A stretch of DNA of 64,000 nt from NCBI GenBank assembly GCA_023333565.1, contig JAJKFH010003937.1, positions 1,502,001 through 1,566,000 of the forward strand, written 5' to 3'. A program made the translations under genes and the position numbers. This document shows positions 36,222-50,160 of the stretch, in pieces. The stretch is from Puffinus mauretanicus (Eukaryota > Chordata > Aves > Procellariiformes > Procellariidae). Each line of letters begins with the position of its first letter. Within the stretch, counting starts at the first letter, position 1. A model generated the notes under the pieces. It worked only from the letters and a program-made list of their open reading frames with translations, had not been told where the DNA came from and did not search any database.

Positions 36222-39200
36222 CAAGCCATTGAGGAGACCATGAATTTTCCATTAAGCTTCTCTGCTCCTCCTCTTCTCCATGTATTCTCACCTGTTTCAA
36301 GGTCAGGCCAGACCTGGAATGCAAGCATAACTTGTGCCATCAGAACATCTGTTATGGGGTATTTCCAGCCCATACTGGAAGAAATATCTGAATCATACAA
36401 GAAAACAGATTCTCACAAAATCTTCAGGCAAAATTTGTAGATAAGCTTAGATAAGCATGACAGCTACAGCTCAGATAAAAGAGCCAAGTCCTCAGCTGCG
36501 TTACCTGGCAACCTTCCACTGAAGTAAATGGAGTTCTGCTGATCTGGCTCCATATCTGAGGAAGGTTGCCAACAGCCAAGCTGATGTGAAATATCCTTGT
36601 TAGAAAGGATCGGGAAAAAATTCTGTTAGATTGTATAAAAAATTGTGGGTTTGGGGTTTCTCAACCTTGTACAATTCATGGGGTAATTCAAAGGGAATCA
36701 CTGCCCATGTTTCTGTGACACAAGGAAGGTAAGTGACCTCCCAGGTCCTCTCCTGGCCAAAGTCCTCAGCCAGGACCACAGGCACTGAACACCGGTGCAC
36801 CTCACCTGGATGGGCTGCAGGCACCCTCCGGCCAGCTCTCCCAGCCCACCCTGTCTCGCAACCACTCTCACCCTCCAAAAGCATGAGTGAAGGACAGAGC
36901 TTGCACACATGCATGAGAAAACGAGCATCTTTGCTTATGTATAGAACTACTTCAGCAGAGTGAAACAACCAGCACGAGCAGGCTTGGGAAGAACTGACAG
37001 CGCTAGCATATAAGCTCTTGCATTTTTGAAGTCAGCATGTTCACATCAAATTGCAGTATGTCCATGTGGAAAGAGCTCTTAGTCGCTCCTTGTTTTCCAC
37101 AGTGCAAAGATGGGGCTTTCTGCTGCCTGTTGCTAAAAATTCCCACTCGGACAACAGAGTCCAGAGCGGCGCAGGCTGCTGGATTTTACCCCCTTCTTAA
37201 GGCCTTTCTGAAAATCTATCACTATGGGCACTGGGAGATGAAATGCGGCAAAAAAGGCTCAAATTCTGGTGGCCTAAAAATTTCCCACATCCCTCCAGTG
37301 TTTTCTGCTGGGTTTAGGTTTCAAATGGGAATGAGCCTCAGGTAAATTCCAGGTAAAGGGACTAGAGGTCATCAGGGCTCACTCCTGGCAGCTGTAGTTG
37401 GTTAAGTCTCTACAGATCAGCAGTCAAAGGCTTGCACATCATCAGCACTGGGAAAACACACAGCAAAGAAATTTTGGCAGAATGATGTTATCAGAATTTT
37501 TGGTAAATGCAGTGGAGGCTAAGCCTGGTTTGAGACTGAGGAGTTTCATACTGCCCTTGCAGATGGGACCAAAAATTATTCCGCAGGTAATTCTTAGTTT
37601 CAGGCTGCAGCACCTTCTCCAGCATAGACATTGACGGGGAAAGGGCAAATTTCTTAAGCAAAATACTTGGTTACGCACTTTTGGATTAAATCCTGATTGT
37701 TATAAAGCCAGAAGGAGTTATCCCAATGGCTTTCAGGTTTGCCACGCTTCTGAGCTTGAAGTACGTTGCTGTCCGAGAGTCAGAGCTGGATTCAGGGAGA
37801 AAGAAGAAAAAAATACCTGTATTTGTCAAAAATCCTTCCTGTCATTTCTTTCTAATCCCAGATAGTTTATCATATTTCAACAATTATTCATATTTGATAG
37901 CAGCTTTCTACACAGATGCCTGTGCCCACATTACAATTATATCTACGCCTCATCCCTTTGACATGATTACTGTTTCTGGTAGAGTCTGCAGCAAATCAGA
38001 CCTGGTCCTGAACAGCTCATGCTGTTAGCCTGATGAAATCAAGAAAAAATGTAGCTCTTGTTTATTGAGGAAACAAAACTGCTTCCATAAATAAGCAGGA
38101 GACACAAAAGGGAAGCAAAGATGAAATAGCACACCGAGGGAGGCATTTCAATCATTTTAGAAGGATTTCAGTGCAAAAAGACAACAGGGAAAGAGCTTCC
38201 TTCTCTAAAAAGAAAAAGTTTATATTTTTAGTATACTCAAAAAAACTTCAAATCCCACTGGCAGAAGAAATATTAGAGGCAATCTCAGCTTTAAACTATG
38301 GTAAGGAGCCAGCCTCCTTTCCATGGGTATGGATTTGTTCCCAAAGGAATTATATTTAAAAATAGGAAAAAAGGACACAAAAATTACTGGGGCAAAAAAC
38401 TCATTTCTGAAACTGCTCACAGCTCTCTGCTGCTGTACAACACTAACGCTCAGCCGACCCTGAGCAACACAGGACCACGTTCACCGTCATTGCCAGGTGA
38501 CACCAGATTCTCCAGCCGGATCAGGTTAGATCAGCAGTAAAGAGATGGGAGAAGCAGCTGCCACCTGGGGTGGAAGGTTCCTCTGCACCAACACGTGCGG
38601 CCGAGACTGCACGTGCCGTGCCGTAGCTGCTCTTACAGGGCTCTCAGGGAGCATTCAAAAGATTTGTTAGACCTCTCCTTTCTGCTCTGGTAATGATTAA
38701 AAAGAAAAAAACACCCCAAAAGCAAAACACAACTGCAACACGATAAAACAGAAAAATAAATGTTAAAAATATTCCGGAATGGTCCTCAGGAGTTCTGGAC
38801 TTGGCTGTTCTCTCTGACATTGGCCTCTTACACAACCCTGGGAGATCGCTCAGCCTACATACTTCTCTTTCCTGTTCTTTGATTAGCCAAGATACAATTT
38901 CCCTAATTCTGGGATGAGCACTTAGCAGAACTGATGGAAAATAAGATGGCATGAGTAACCTTCCCCTGCTTATCTATGGCTCCCTTTCCCCTCCCCATCT
39001 CATTGGTATCTCACACACCTTACCATCAGAAGCAACATCCTGACAATAAACAGGCCACAGTCACCCCTTGTCACATCCTTGCTGCATTCTGATCAATGAA
39101 ACACAGGAATGCTTTCATGCTTCTCCAAGCTGACTGGTGAAAAAAAAGGAAGGGCTGGATTTTCAGTACCCAGAGCAATGTGTCCAGAGACATTTACAAG

Positions 39201-42200
39201 CAAAATCACATCAACAGAGCAGCGCACAAGAGAATTCTCGGTTCACGTGACTGGAGCCCGTAGGCATAGCCACGTCGGCGTACATCAGGGACTCAAGCAC
39301 CTCTTCAGGTTATATAGAAATCAGCTCCTAGGCATCCAGTGGATTTTTGTGACAATCTGCATCACAGCTCTGTAGTTAAGAAAGATTAAATTTCACCGAG
39401 AGTATTGTTATAGGTCTCACTTTAATATCATTTGCAAATGTTCCAATAAAATCCTCAGCCTTTCGGCAAGTCTTGTTCATAATCCCATATCATTGATTAG
39501 TTTAAGCAAGCTACAAATGGCAAGCTGTCTGACTCTGCTTGTTAATGCAGGCTTCTTCTCTCCTCTGCTGCCTCTTTAGAATAACAATGAATGCAGCATC
39601 CTTATGCTTGCCAAATGCACTTTAAGCTTATGAAATACTAGCTTTATGTCAAAAATTTATGTCAAAGATGCTTTTGGCAGGAGCAGAACTCGGTGGTCTA
39701 ACAAAAACAGAAGACTCTTGTGGCATATCTAGAAAAGATTTAGCTTAGCCCCAAAATCCAGATCTAACTTCTCTTTTTGAAGAGGAGAATTTTGGCCAAG
39801 CCATGGCACGGCGAGCAAACCAATCATAAATCTGGCTCCCAAAAGTCAGGGCTTCAGCATCCAGACCCATTGCTGGCGTTTCCCAGCCTTCAAGAAGAAA
39901 GGCTCCCTAATGCCTCTCCAAGGTCTAGGCAAGGAGCCTGGGCTCTGTATGCGGTCGGTCTCCGTTTCCTTTGGAGGGTCCATCATCCCTAAAAACATCC
40001 GAATCAGGCCCAAAGGCAAAGGGAAACGAGGGGAATACCAAGTCCTTGGGCAGCTGCCGGGGAAGGCCACTGCCCACATTTACTGTCGTTAGCCAGACGC
40101 ATCACAGCCGGCCCCATCTCCGCCTGGCTCCCAAGTGACAGGGGGGTTATTGCTCTTCTAGGCTCCATCCACTACCATTATTGCAACAAAATAAAATGTA
40201 ATCACATTTACATAGGATTTTCAACCATCAGTAAGAAATGTTCAGTCTTTAATTGCAGACGTCAGGTCCCTCCCGGTCTCCCATCCCACTCTCCAGCCCA
40301 CAGCTGACTGGCATATCCTGCCCTTTGTCTACAGCCATTCACAGAAAACTTCAAAGAAATCCTTCTTAAAAGCTCCTCCTGACCATCCTGCCCTGCTGCT
40401 CTCCCAGGGGGGCACAGGATAACAGCAATTGAAGGTTTGCTTCCTTTGTACTGTATTGCCGATCACCGCGACACCATTAATCACCAGCTTAGGTACTGCG
40501 ATGCACTGGACTAGCACAACGGTACAGATTGAGGATTTGTGGCTTCAATCAGTGGTACAAATATTGCAGAAGGAATTACTCCAGAGTAATCACAGGCCTT
40601 TCTTCAGATGCTCAGACAGCAAAATGAGCTTCTAGAAGAGCTCCAGAAAGGGACACCCGCCTGGGAAATCAAGTTAAAAACCTTCTCCCACTCTTGATGT
40701 TACTAATGACTTTGCAACCCTTCCAGGCAGAGCAGCTTCCCAAAGCAACTGGCGGCTCTCCAGACTCAGGACCTTCTCTGTGCACTCATCCTGGAGGCAG
40801 AGGCGAGCTTCTGGTACTCAGCCTCGGGATGTGCCAGGCTTTTGTTGCATTTATTTAGCATCCCAGGGGCTTTGCCCGGGCAGCTGCAGGTACAAGGCTT
40901 AGTGGTTTAAAGAGGCAATAGGGGCACCTCATACCCACTCAAAGGGGGCTTTTTTCAGAGCAGTCAAAACAAATCAGAAGAGTTTTAGATTAAGTCTCTG
41001 GAATAAATGAAGTGTTCAGACTATTGCAGCCACACAAGCTGGCATGCAGATGAGGCTGTAATCTATAGAGGTTTTTTATTTTTAAAGACACAAATGAGCT
41101 TTTATTGTTTCAAGAGAGAGACATGGAGAAGAGGGAGACTGTCACCATGATGTGGTAACCCATTCTGCTCCTAGCTTTTCTTATGCAAAAGCCACCAGAG
41201 CTCAGCTGATAATTTGCATTAAATCTGTACCTGCTTCTGCGGCCAGACCCTGCACAAAGCAGTGCAGAAAAGCCGAGTTCATCCCAGGCCAGCAGCAACA
41301 AAATGCACAACTATGCACCCAGTTCAATGCAGTGAGAGGCTGAGGAATGTTACAAACTTTAAGGATGAACAGAGGCAAAGTGCAAACACAGAAAAAGCAT
41401 GCTGGTCTAACTCCCCCCTCCAATACCAAGCGCTGCAGGAACCATCGAATGCTATTTTCCCTGGGAAGACTGAGGCAGCAGTATTTCTTGCCTTTTTAAT
41501 ACAGCTCTCTATTGCATGCAGTCCTTAGGACCCTCAATTGCTCCTACTGCACAGCTGGAGAAAAAACACATATTGGTGCACAAATACGTGTTGCGAATGG
41601 CCCATGAGCAGCAGCCAAAACCCTGTACACCACACCAGTGTCTTTGCCACCACTTTGTGTTTAATGAGCTTTAGAAAAATATCAATGGCAGAAGCAAGGC
41701 AGGTAATTCATCAAACTCAACTACAGCCAAATATACATACACACACTTAGTGCAATACATTATGGGAAAGGCTACATCCTCCTTTTAATGTCCCTGTCAT
41801 TACTGGTCCAGAATTAATGTTCATGCTAACAGCATTAATTACCCTCACTTTGATTTCTCACAGGGAAAAGGCAGGTGTGCTTCAGAATCACTGAAACCCT
41901 GCAGTCCCTTATTACAGCACACTTCTCTTAAGCCCAGGAAAAACTGCGATAATCAATATTGATTGATCTCTGCACTTAGTGCCACTGCTGCTTCTAAATC
42001 ACAAAAGTCACTTCATCAGATAATGCATCTATTCAAATTTACCAAAGAAGAGGTAGTTACGCATAGGTTTCAGGGGCTAGACGTGCAAGAGTGCACTGAG
42101 GACTCCTAAAATAGATGGGAATAATTAAATGCCTAAAAACACAATGCAAACAGGAGTGCTGACACAGATTCGACTTTGCTGGCTAAACAGCAGGCTGAGG

Positions 42201-45000
42201 AGCAGGGATTAAACATCCTTCAAACAGCCAGACTCCTGCCTGCCCCACCATCCATGGCTGTGAACCAACTCCCAGGTTTGGGGGCAGAAGCATGATTAGG
42301 CTTCTGGAAAAAGAGGCAGCAGAGTTGTCTTCTTGACCTGATAATTTGCACATGGGTGATGTGGGTTTAAAAGCCCTTTCTACTTGAGACGTGGCATAAA
42401 GCCCTCATTTCCCACCTCCCACAAAAGGTCCCTAAACAAATAAGCCATGGGGATGCTCTAAGCCCGTGTGTCTGGATGAACTCTTCAGGTGGAAGAAGTG
42501 GGAGCACACCAGGTCGCCGAATCCCACCAGGATTTCAGCCACCCAGTATCTGTTCAGCAGTGCTACAGCTTAGCAATAGAAACTTAGGTACAAAGCAGTT
42601 TTGCTACAGAAATAAAGGCAACCACAGGTGAGGGGGACAGGAATTATGGCCAGCACTGTCATTTTTTGTGGGCACCCAACCCCAGGTGTTAGTGACACCT
42701 CAAAATTAAAATCTAAGATCCCCAGTCATGTGCAAACTTATATATGTATTGCACTTCTAGTAACAGAATTATTTCTATTGATTTCCTTTGAAAAGCAGCC
42801 GCAGAAACCTACCCAACTTTTGAAAATTATGGGAAAGCTTGATCTATATAGTTTGTAAAGACTGCCAGGCTATGTTGTCAGGCTATTTAGGGAAAAACAG
42901 AAAAAAAAATCCAAAAATTACCTATGGACACCTTTTTTCAGCAATGTTAACCCAAATTCTGCTGTTGTGTATAATCAGTATGGTGGTCAAATACACTGAA
43001 AAGAGGAGCTCAGATTTATAGTACCCATGTACAATTTGGGCTCATGAAAAAGTATTAAATCATTTCTCAGAAAAATGGACTACCTAACAGCCATGCAAGA
43101 CCATACTTAAACTGTATTTTATTAGCAAAATCTAAGATGGGCTGAAAAAAAAATGAAGCCTGCCTATTGTCCCTTGGCAGTTGCCTCTATATTTGATTGT
43201 AACTTGAGAAAGATAAATAGCACTTACTTCATCAGGGGAACAAGCATTTTCTCTGGTAGCCAGTGAAGCTGCCTATTCTCAGTTGGTCTGCATCAATATA
43301 TCTTCAGTGAAGTCTGCGGAGCTCACCAGTCCACAGTGCTGGGATCTGCACTTTCAAGGGCATAAACTTGACACCATATAAATATTATATGCTTTTCTTT
43401 CACCTCTGTAGCTCAGAATTGATTCATTCTAGAGCACAGTTTCAGGGCTGAGTATAACATAACTCACCTCCAATTGGCATTTGTCTCTGTGAATAACACA
43501 CCAAGCATCCCTGCATCCCTACACCCAGTGATGAAGCCTCTAAGAAAATGATAACATGTCTTTTTCTTGCTCATGCCACCACAATCCTACTTGTGATTTG
43601 CCCTCAGAGCTTGTTTATTCCAACAAAATAGCTTTGCCAATTCCTTGCCCTCTTCTATCACCGCAGGCTTGGTTTTGCTTTCACCAGAAATTGTTTGAAC
43701 TGAAAGCCGGTGTAGTCAAAACACTGAAGCAGATAAATACCTCGCTGGGTAATGCTGTACCTGGTTAGGAGAGAATGCAAAACTCACAGCTTGCAGCGGG
43801 AAAGCCAAATACCCAGCTGCATGTTGGCTGCGAAAGCTGGCTGTAGGTATGGGTCCAGCACCAAGAGAGAAAATGAGATTTGATGGCTGAGCCCGAGATG
43901 AAGATGCCCTTTTTCCATGGAGACTCAGGGGCAGTGATTTCAGTCTCCAACCTTGCTCAGGAACAGAGGAGGACCCGCGGCGAGCTGGCTGAGCTATAAG
44001 CCACAGGAGAGGTGGGAAACCTGTCGGGGAAATAGGGCAGAGCAGCCGTGGTGCCGCCATGGAGCAGATGAAGTCACCCGAACACCGCTGCACATTTTAC
44101 ATGCTTATTTTACACTTTCCTGCAGTGCGGAAGGATTTGAACCCAATTACTGACTGCTTTTTAACCTGCCTAGTGAAGCATCCCTTGCCTGCCTGTTTCA
44201 CAGCACCGGCCCCTCACCCCAACACGGCCATCAGGGCTGGCCATAGCATCCGAGACCTCCGTCAGGCAAGGCACCGTGGACGGGCCCTGACCTTTCCATG
44301 CTACAAGGAGTTCTGCTCACTTCAGAATTGCTATAAATTTCAGCACCGGTAAATCTATGCATAATCTGGGCCTGGCTGAAAATCTAGGCTTGACAAGAAT
44401 ACAGTTTTAGATACTCCAAAACAAAGGTCATCTACTACAAGTCTCTGAAAGAACAGAAAAGTCCTTTGATATTTCTAAATAACTGGTTCCGTATTTAAAA
44501 TCTTAAACTTGAAATCTATTGTTTGTCAACTGATCAGCTTAGCTGGCTAAGAAAAAAATAATAAATCACTAATTACAACATAAAGCAGAAGTTGGCTTAC
44601 CCTACAAGAAGGCAAGTTCCATGAACACCAGCAAGATGTCACTGGAATGACACAACATTGCAAGAGAATTTGAGTTACTCCTTTAATAGTTATCAACCCA
44701 AATTCATGGATTCCAATAGCATTTTCCAACAGTAACCCTACACAGAGGGTTTGCTACACCTCATTGGTCTTCCCCATTTGCAAGCATTTAACTGACATTA
44801 GACTTTAGCCTTTTTAAAAACAACATCACCTGTTTGGGGAATACACCTTCTGCAAGACAATGGCAAAGCTCAGGTGGTATCACTAAGGGTGCATTCTGCT
44901 GGAAGGTGTTTAAGTGCTAAAGGTGTTTGGCTAAGTGTTTAAATTTCTCCACCACCTGTCCCTATTTAATTCTAAACCAGATTTTAAGAACTCCTTTTCT
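36222..45000. other. Non-coding stretch, nothing coding seen
   Basis: No gene or RNA was recognised. A low-CpG AT-rich block at 39,400-39,680 has SOX-type (AACAATG) and homeodomain-type (TGATTA) words and could be regulatory, but nothing in a single sequence proves it. A near-duplicate TTTATGTCAAA pair sits at about 39,642-39,665. Remaining open frames are short and unrecognisable. Confidence 0.5.
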
Positions 45001-48000
45001 TGTTTTTAACATCTTGAGTTATTCTGAAAGTGATGCTCATCAAAACATTTTACTTTTAGGTTTCCTCATTCACCATATTCCTGAAGGATCATTCTGTGTG
45101 GACAGAACCCATAGAATTTCTTTCCTCCAATATTTGTCTTCTCATTTTCTCACCTGATTTCTTCCAAATCCCCACAAATCCCCTACTCCAATGTGCCATG
45201 GTGGGATTCTAACAAGCAGGCTAGCACACATGCCAAAACGGATTTAGTGCAGGTGCAGGTTGTGCAAGCCGTCCCCCCATGCCATTTACAGAGCACGTTA
45301 CTGCGCTGTGTTAGTAGTTCATCTCATTGTGACAAAGCCACCTTCAGAGAGATATGGAAATCGCTAGATATAAAAGCGGAATCTGTTCCAATAACTTCTT
45401 AGAAATGTTACACTTAACTCTTGCATCACTTACGGGCTTGCGTCTTGAGCAAGAGCTCTTTCACAAGGGAGTCTGGCCCTGAGCTTCCTCCTAGAGGCAG
45501 TGGAATAACTGTGACCCCCCGGAGTTTGGAAGAGGGACCACCTAAGAAGTCATCTGCATCTTCTATTCCCACCCTTTTCCCTTCTCTTTTCTCTGAAATA
45601 CTTTCCTCTTTTCCCTGGGAATTTTTCCCTCATCTTTCACAGGTTGCTGGTTTCTGGCATCTGCTCTGGTCATCTTCCTCTGCTTGGAAAGAAAACCTCC
45701 CTCCCAGGGGAGCCCTTGGCCTGCAGAGAGACACCTCCCTGCCTGCTCCTCCTGGGGCTGGCTCTCCTCGGACACATCCCAGGAGAGGACCCAGGGACAC
45801 CACTGGCACCATAAGGCACTCATTCCTCCGTTTGCTCTTTCAGATGTCTTTTCTTCCTCTATCAAGGAAGAAGGGGGAGAGCGCCAACTAATCCTGCTGC
45901 TGAAGTGAGAGTTTCCTCCTCCATCTTCAGGGAGGATGGAAACTACACATACTGCCAAACAGCAAAGGTCAGCCTGTTTTTAAAAAAGTTAAAGAGTCAG
46001 CTATCATTTTTAATGCATTCAATGAGGTGTGAATTGTAGAAGTTCATCTACAGACGCATGTTCAAGTCCCTATTCTATTGCTACATATATTATAGAGGTC
46101 ATAGCCTGCAGAATTTTTTTTTCCAGAGTTTGGCTTTGCTTCCTCCTAAGGGATCAATAAAATAACTCAGATTTCCTTTCTATTGTAACTGTGTTGTTGA
46201 GAGTATCTTATCCTAGATAGGGAACTGCTGGCATTACATATTATATTGCCTATAATCTTTAAAAGAATTCATACTTCATATACCATCGAGAAAACAAGTG
46301 TTAATTAAAATGCAATGCCAGAAAAATAGCACCACAAACTTTTAGCAGAGTCTCCTTTTTCAAGACTCTTCATGAAATTTCTTTTTCCCTCTCCACCCCA
46401 ATAAGTTCAGAACAAGAACATACTATCTCAGACCATAACTGTTTGGGGGATCACTACCACAGGACTTCAAGCTAAGCTCTCGGTGGCATCAGCTCAGTGC
46501 ACAGAACTAGGGAGAATTTGCAGAAGTCAAGACAGTCTTGTTGAAGTTTGTTAACAGAGCTGCCTTGCAGTGGAGGTCTCACATCCCTAATTACAACAGA
46601 GAGCTTCTGCAGGAATGCCTCAATAGCATCGGTTTACTCCCCTTCCTAGCGTGCCTTTGAGCATTGACCGCAGGCAGCCAGAAAAAGAGAGAAAAAGGAG
46701 TGCCACAAAGGAAGCCTACTACCAAAGCAGAAGTTTACTTTAATCCCATTCCCAAAGATGACTCATGTTCTTTAACAGAACTTGAAAGTCAAGGTTCTAC
46801 CCTTTAAAGTCTTCACCTTCTTGCAGCATTAGTCTCATAGCAATTTTCCATGTAAACTGGAAAGTTTTAATTACATAATGGGTACTTCTGCTGTTTTCAT
46901 AAGAATTCCTTTAATCAGATGCAATGCTTTAAAAAAGCTGTTCTTTATTTAAAGATCAGATTATTGAATAATAAGACTCATTGTTCAGAACAAGTGAATT
47001 AACATTGCAGCCTGTGCTAATTTAGTGTCATAACCCACAAGTCCAGGTAACGCTTGACACACTCTGTTGACCCTGGCAAGATTCAGAAAACCTGAGCCAG
47101 CCTGGTGCTCCCTTTGTTACATACCTGTGCAAACCTGCAGCGTGAGTTCTGGTTATGACTGGTCTGAGATATTGATGTCCAGTTAGCAGCAACAGCCAGA
47201 CCATTAACCTACCCACAGCTAGAGGAAACATGAAACATATACCACCATAAGTGATTTACCTGGCTTTTATATACCTATGAGGTTAAAGCATGGTGGGAAA
47301 TGGGGGTGGAGACTTTCTTAGAAAAGCTCCCACCACATGCCCATGCTTTGTGAAGAGCTAGGGAGGTTATGTTAGGGCTTTAAGATGCAGGGTCTTTTCC
47401 CCTTCCCTCCCCTTTTTTAATTCTGTTTCTTATGCTAGGATAAGAAAAGGAAAGAAAATAGATTATATTAGAATATAAGCATCTGTAATTGTGTTGGTGA
47501 CTCTGTCTTGTTATTCCTTACCGTGGCTGTTATAGTGCAAAGGGCAGAGGAAGTTCTAGATAGTCTGTAGCTGCTCATTTTGGGGGGTATTTGTCTATTC
47601 TATGTGTATATCTTTTTTCTTCAAAAAATGAAAGGGCTGTTTTATGCCTTTCCCATGTTGTTTAGCTATGCTAAGAAATGATTGAATTCCTGTTCCAAGC
47701 TCAATCAGATACAAGCTTCCCAAATCCTCCAGAACTTTGTTCCCTTATAATACTTGTCTCAGGGAAAGGGATCATTTGGGAGATTCTGTGCAAAGCTGCT
47801 AGATCACCCCCTGCAGCTGCGTTTTAGTTTAAGCTGATCAACATTTGCCTGTACCTATTACTTGGCTTCTTTGTGTATTAGCTAACTACCCATGAAATGG
47901 GACCAGGTGGTGCTTATTGGGGTCTTTAAAAAGCCATTGATAAACCCACTTATGAAAAGCTTTTGCAAAAGAGAGTAGGCACAGGGTGCAAATTAATGGG

Positions 48001-49440
48001 CTGTAATGGCCTAATGAATAGCTAAGGAACAGAATAAGAAAGATAATTACATCTTCTTCTCCTGAAAGCTGGCAGAGCTGTCCCAGCCTGCTGGGGCTAC
48101 ACATCAACACTGTGTGCCATCCCAAGAGGAAGAAGGTGTCAACATTTGTGAAGGAAACTAAGTGATGTAGGCTACCTTTAGACAAAATCAGGGTGACCTG
48201 GAAGATGACTGACAAAATGAAACTCATTGGAGAGTTCAAGGTAATCCCCCTTTATAACGTAAATATTCAGTGCATGTTATTGGATGTTCTGTTGTACAAA
48301 AAAATGTATGCTGGCATTGCTGTAGGCAGCTTAATGAAACTCCTTAGTGCCTGGCAGCATTAATAATAGAAACAAAAGCGTGTCATACCTTAAAATGAAA
48401 TCTAATCTAGCCTGACATGGTGTATTGTTTACCTCTGACCTTCCCACCTCCAAAATCTTATTAAAGAAATGAAGAGGCTTTGACTCATTAAGATGAGCAG
48501 CAGCAGACCAGCTTAAGCTGTTTTGCTTGAGAAAGTTGATAAATGACTGTTGTCATGAAAGGTGGAGAAGAGAGAAACTGGGCAGCAGTGGCAGGTTACT
48601 GGGGAAGGAGAGCCTTATCTTTCAAGAGAGGGGGTCTCCCTTATTTTACACTGCTGTGGGCTAGGATCTCCCAGAGAAGAGGATGGGCTTTACCTCCGCT
48701 GGTGGTGCCAGTGGTGGGATGGGGATGGGGGTTGCCCAGCCCTCCCAGCCCAGGGCTTTGATGGGTGGTGATGTGCCTGTGCCCTGACACAGGAACAGCA
48801 CAAGGACCTTGGGAACAGTGAATCAAAGTGAGCTGAGATCATATCTGATTGTTCTTGTCAGATAGGAAGTCCTTCTTCCTCTCTGCTGGTCTCTGGCAAA
48901 GCCCAGATAGGTTTTAGACTCCTCTGTTTTGCGTGCTGAGACTGGTCCCACCTGACCCTTGCACTGCAGGGTGTCCAGGTGAGAGGAACGGGAATGATCG
49001 CACAGCTAGAAAAAATAACCCACTGGGAACACTGGAAGGGTCTCTGGTCTCTTTAGTCAAGCAAAGACTGAGAGGACATATGCTGGCAAATATGAAAAAG
49101 CTAACAGTAAAGAGGAAGGGAATAAACACTCATTACTACGGGAGAAAGAACAATAAACCTAAAGGATACAATAGAAGAACCAAGCTAAGTATCAAGAAAA
49201 GTTGTCCAATAAAAGGGGTAGTTAATCACTAGAACGAGTTTATCCTTGAAGAGCAGGTGAGTGAGCATCAGCTGAAATGCGAGGCTGTTCCTGCCTGTGC
49301 CCAGGGGTGGCCTGGGGTCCTGGGCCTCCCTGCAGAGGACGGGCTCAGCCGCCTGGCCAGGTCCCTCCTAGCCCCGTTTGCTGTACTCCCTCATCCCTGA
49401 TTTATCGGTTGTCTCCCGTGCTCCCAAAGTGGCTGGCAGG
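45001..49440. other. Non-coding stretch, nothing coding seen
   Basis: A plus-strand frame of 156 codons (45,421-45,891) overlaps a minus-strand frame of 131 codons in a pyrimidine-rich stretch; both look like composition artefacts. Palindromic AP-1-type words occur at 46,758-46,766 (ATGACTCAT) and 48,481-48,487 (TGACTCA). A G-rich run lies at about 48,715-48,735. No repeat family or RNA gene was recognised. Confidence 0.5.
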
Positions 49441-49570
49441 GAAAAGCGCGTTGCCTGCCCCACCAGCTACTGCCGCGGGCGAGGGATGCCCGCAGGGTGC
49501 CTCGCAGCTCGCCCTGCGCTGCCGCCGCACGCTCCCGGGCGCGGCGAGCTTCGCGGGCTAACAGAGCCGG
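49441..49570. promoter_or_regulatory. Dense CpG cluster (CpG-island-like), first half
   Basis: By direct count there are 18 CpG in the 120 bp from 49,441 to 49,560, in very GC-rich sequence, whereas the neighbouring kilobases have only scattered CpG. In bird DNA CpG is depleted by methylation except at unmethylated promoters and similar elements, so this is the best promoter-type candidate in the window. Transcription direction is not determined, and no TATA box or recognisable first coding exon was identified. A non-promoter GC-rich exon or orphan CpG island is also possible. Confidence 0.4.
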
Positions 49571-49959
49571 CTTGTTCGTGCTTTTGGCTGGGAGCGTGAA
49601 ATAACTTCTGCCATCTCCTCTTCCACAAACAAAACTGACTCTTGTCCTGCGTGTAGAGGGGTTGCCTGAGGATCCTGGTGCAGGCTGGTGAGACTGTGCT
49701 TTAAGGTTCACGCCTCTGTTAATGAACTGATACTTAATTATCCTGTGTGCAGTAGAGGGTGATGCTTGTACCCAATCCTCTGTTCCAGACGAGCCTACCA
49801 GCTCCTTCCAGTGCTGCTCACTGGTGTCCTCTGAGCAGCCCAGCATCGCTCGATGGGGTCAAGTCTGTTCCCGCAAGGAAAAGAACATCCAAAACAAACA
49901 AAAGCCAAGAGTCTCCCCGAAGGAGCTTGAACTCTGCCTTTGCTAACAGAGCCCTTCTG
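49571..49959. other. CpG-poor interval between two CpG clusters
   Basis: This is about 390 bp with only a few CpG. Part of a plus-strand open frame (49,759-50,118) runs across it into the second cluster. No recognisable domain. Confidence 0.45.
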
Positions 49960-50160
49960 TCAGCCCCTCGCAGCGTGCCTGAGCGAGGACCGAGGCGGGT
50001 GCGACTGGCCCACGTCTCGGAGCTGGTGCTGGATTTTGCCATGCCGCTGCCCGGCAGCATGCCCCCCTTCCCACCCCTCAGCCGCTGCCCCGCCGGCCGA
50101 GGGCTCGCCGCCGGGTAAAGCCCTTACCCTGGAGATGCTCGGGCAGCGCAATGCAGCTAC
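49960..50160. promoter_or_regulatory. CpG cluster (CpG-island-like), second half
   Basis: There are 12 CpG in 49,981-50,100 plus five more in the next 60 bp. A plus-strand frame opened upstream ends here at 50,118, and the sequence CCGG|GTAAAG at about 50,111-50,120 could act as a splice donor. With the cluster 400 bp upstream this could mark a promoter with a first exon on the + strand, but no transcript evidence is available and the peptide is not recognisable. Confidence 0.35.

Noticed and set aside
45421..45958. Overlapping 156- and 131-codon frames on opposite strands
   Set aside because: Strong strand composition bias (pyrimidine-rich on +, purine-rich on -) explains the lack of stops. 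The peptides are low-complexity and unrecognised.
46031..46090. tRNA-like box B word TGTTCAAGTCCC
   Set aside because: The putative T-arm stem does not pair and no acceptor stem or D-arm can be drawn, so it is neither a tRNA nor a clear tRNA-derived SINE.
47230..47420. Possible solo LTR (TATA-like stretch, T-rich end)
   Set aside because: No TG...CA ends, target-site duplication, primer-binding site or similarity to known avian LTRs could be seen.
48712..48740. G-quadruplex motif
   Set aside because: Only three good G-runs are close together; a fourth run needs a long loop, so the motif is incomplete.
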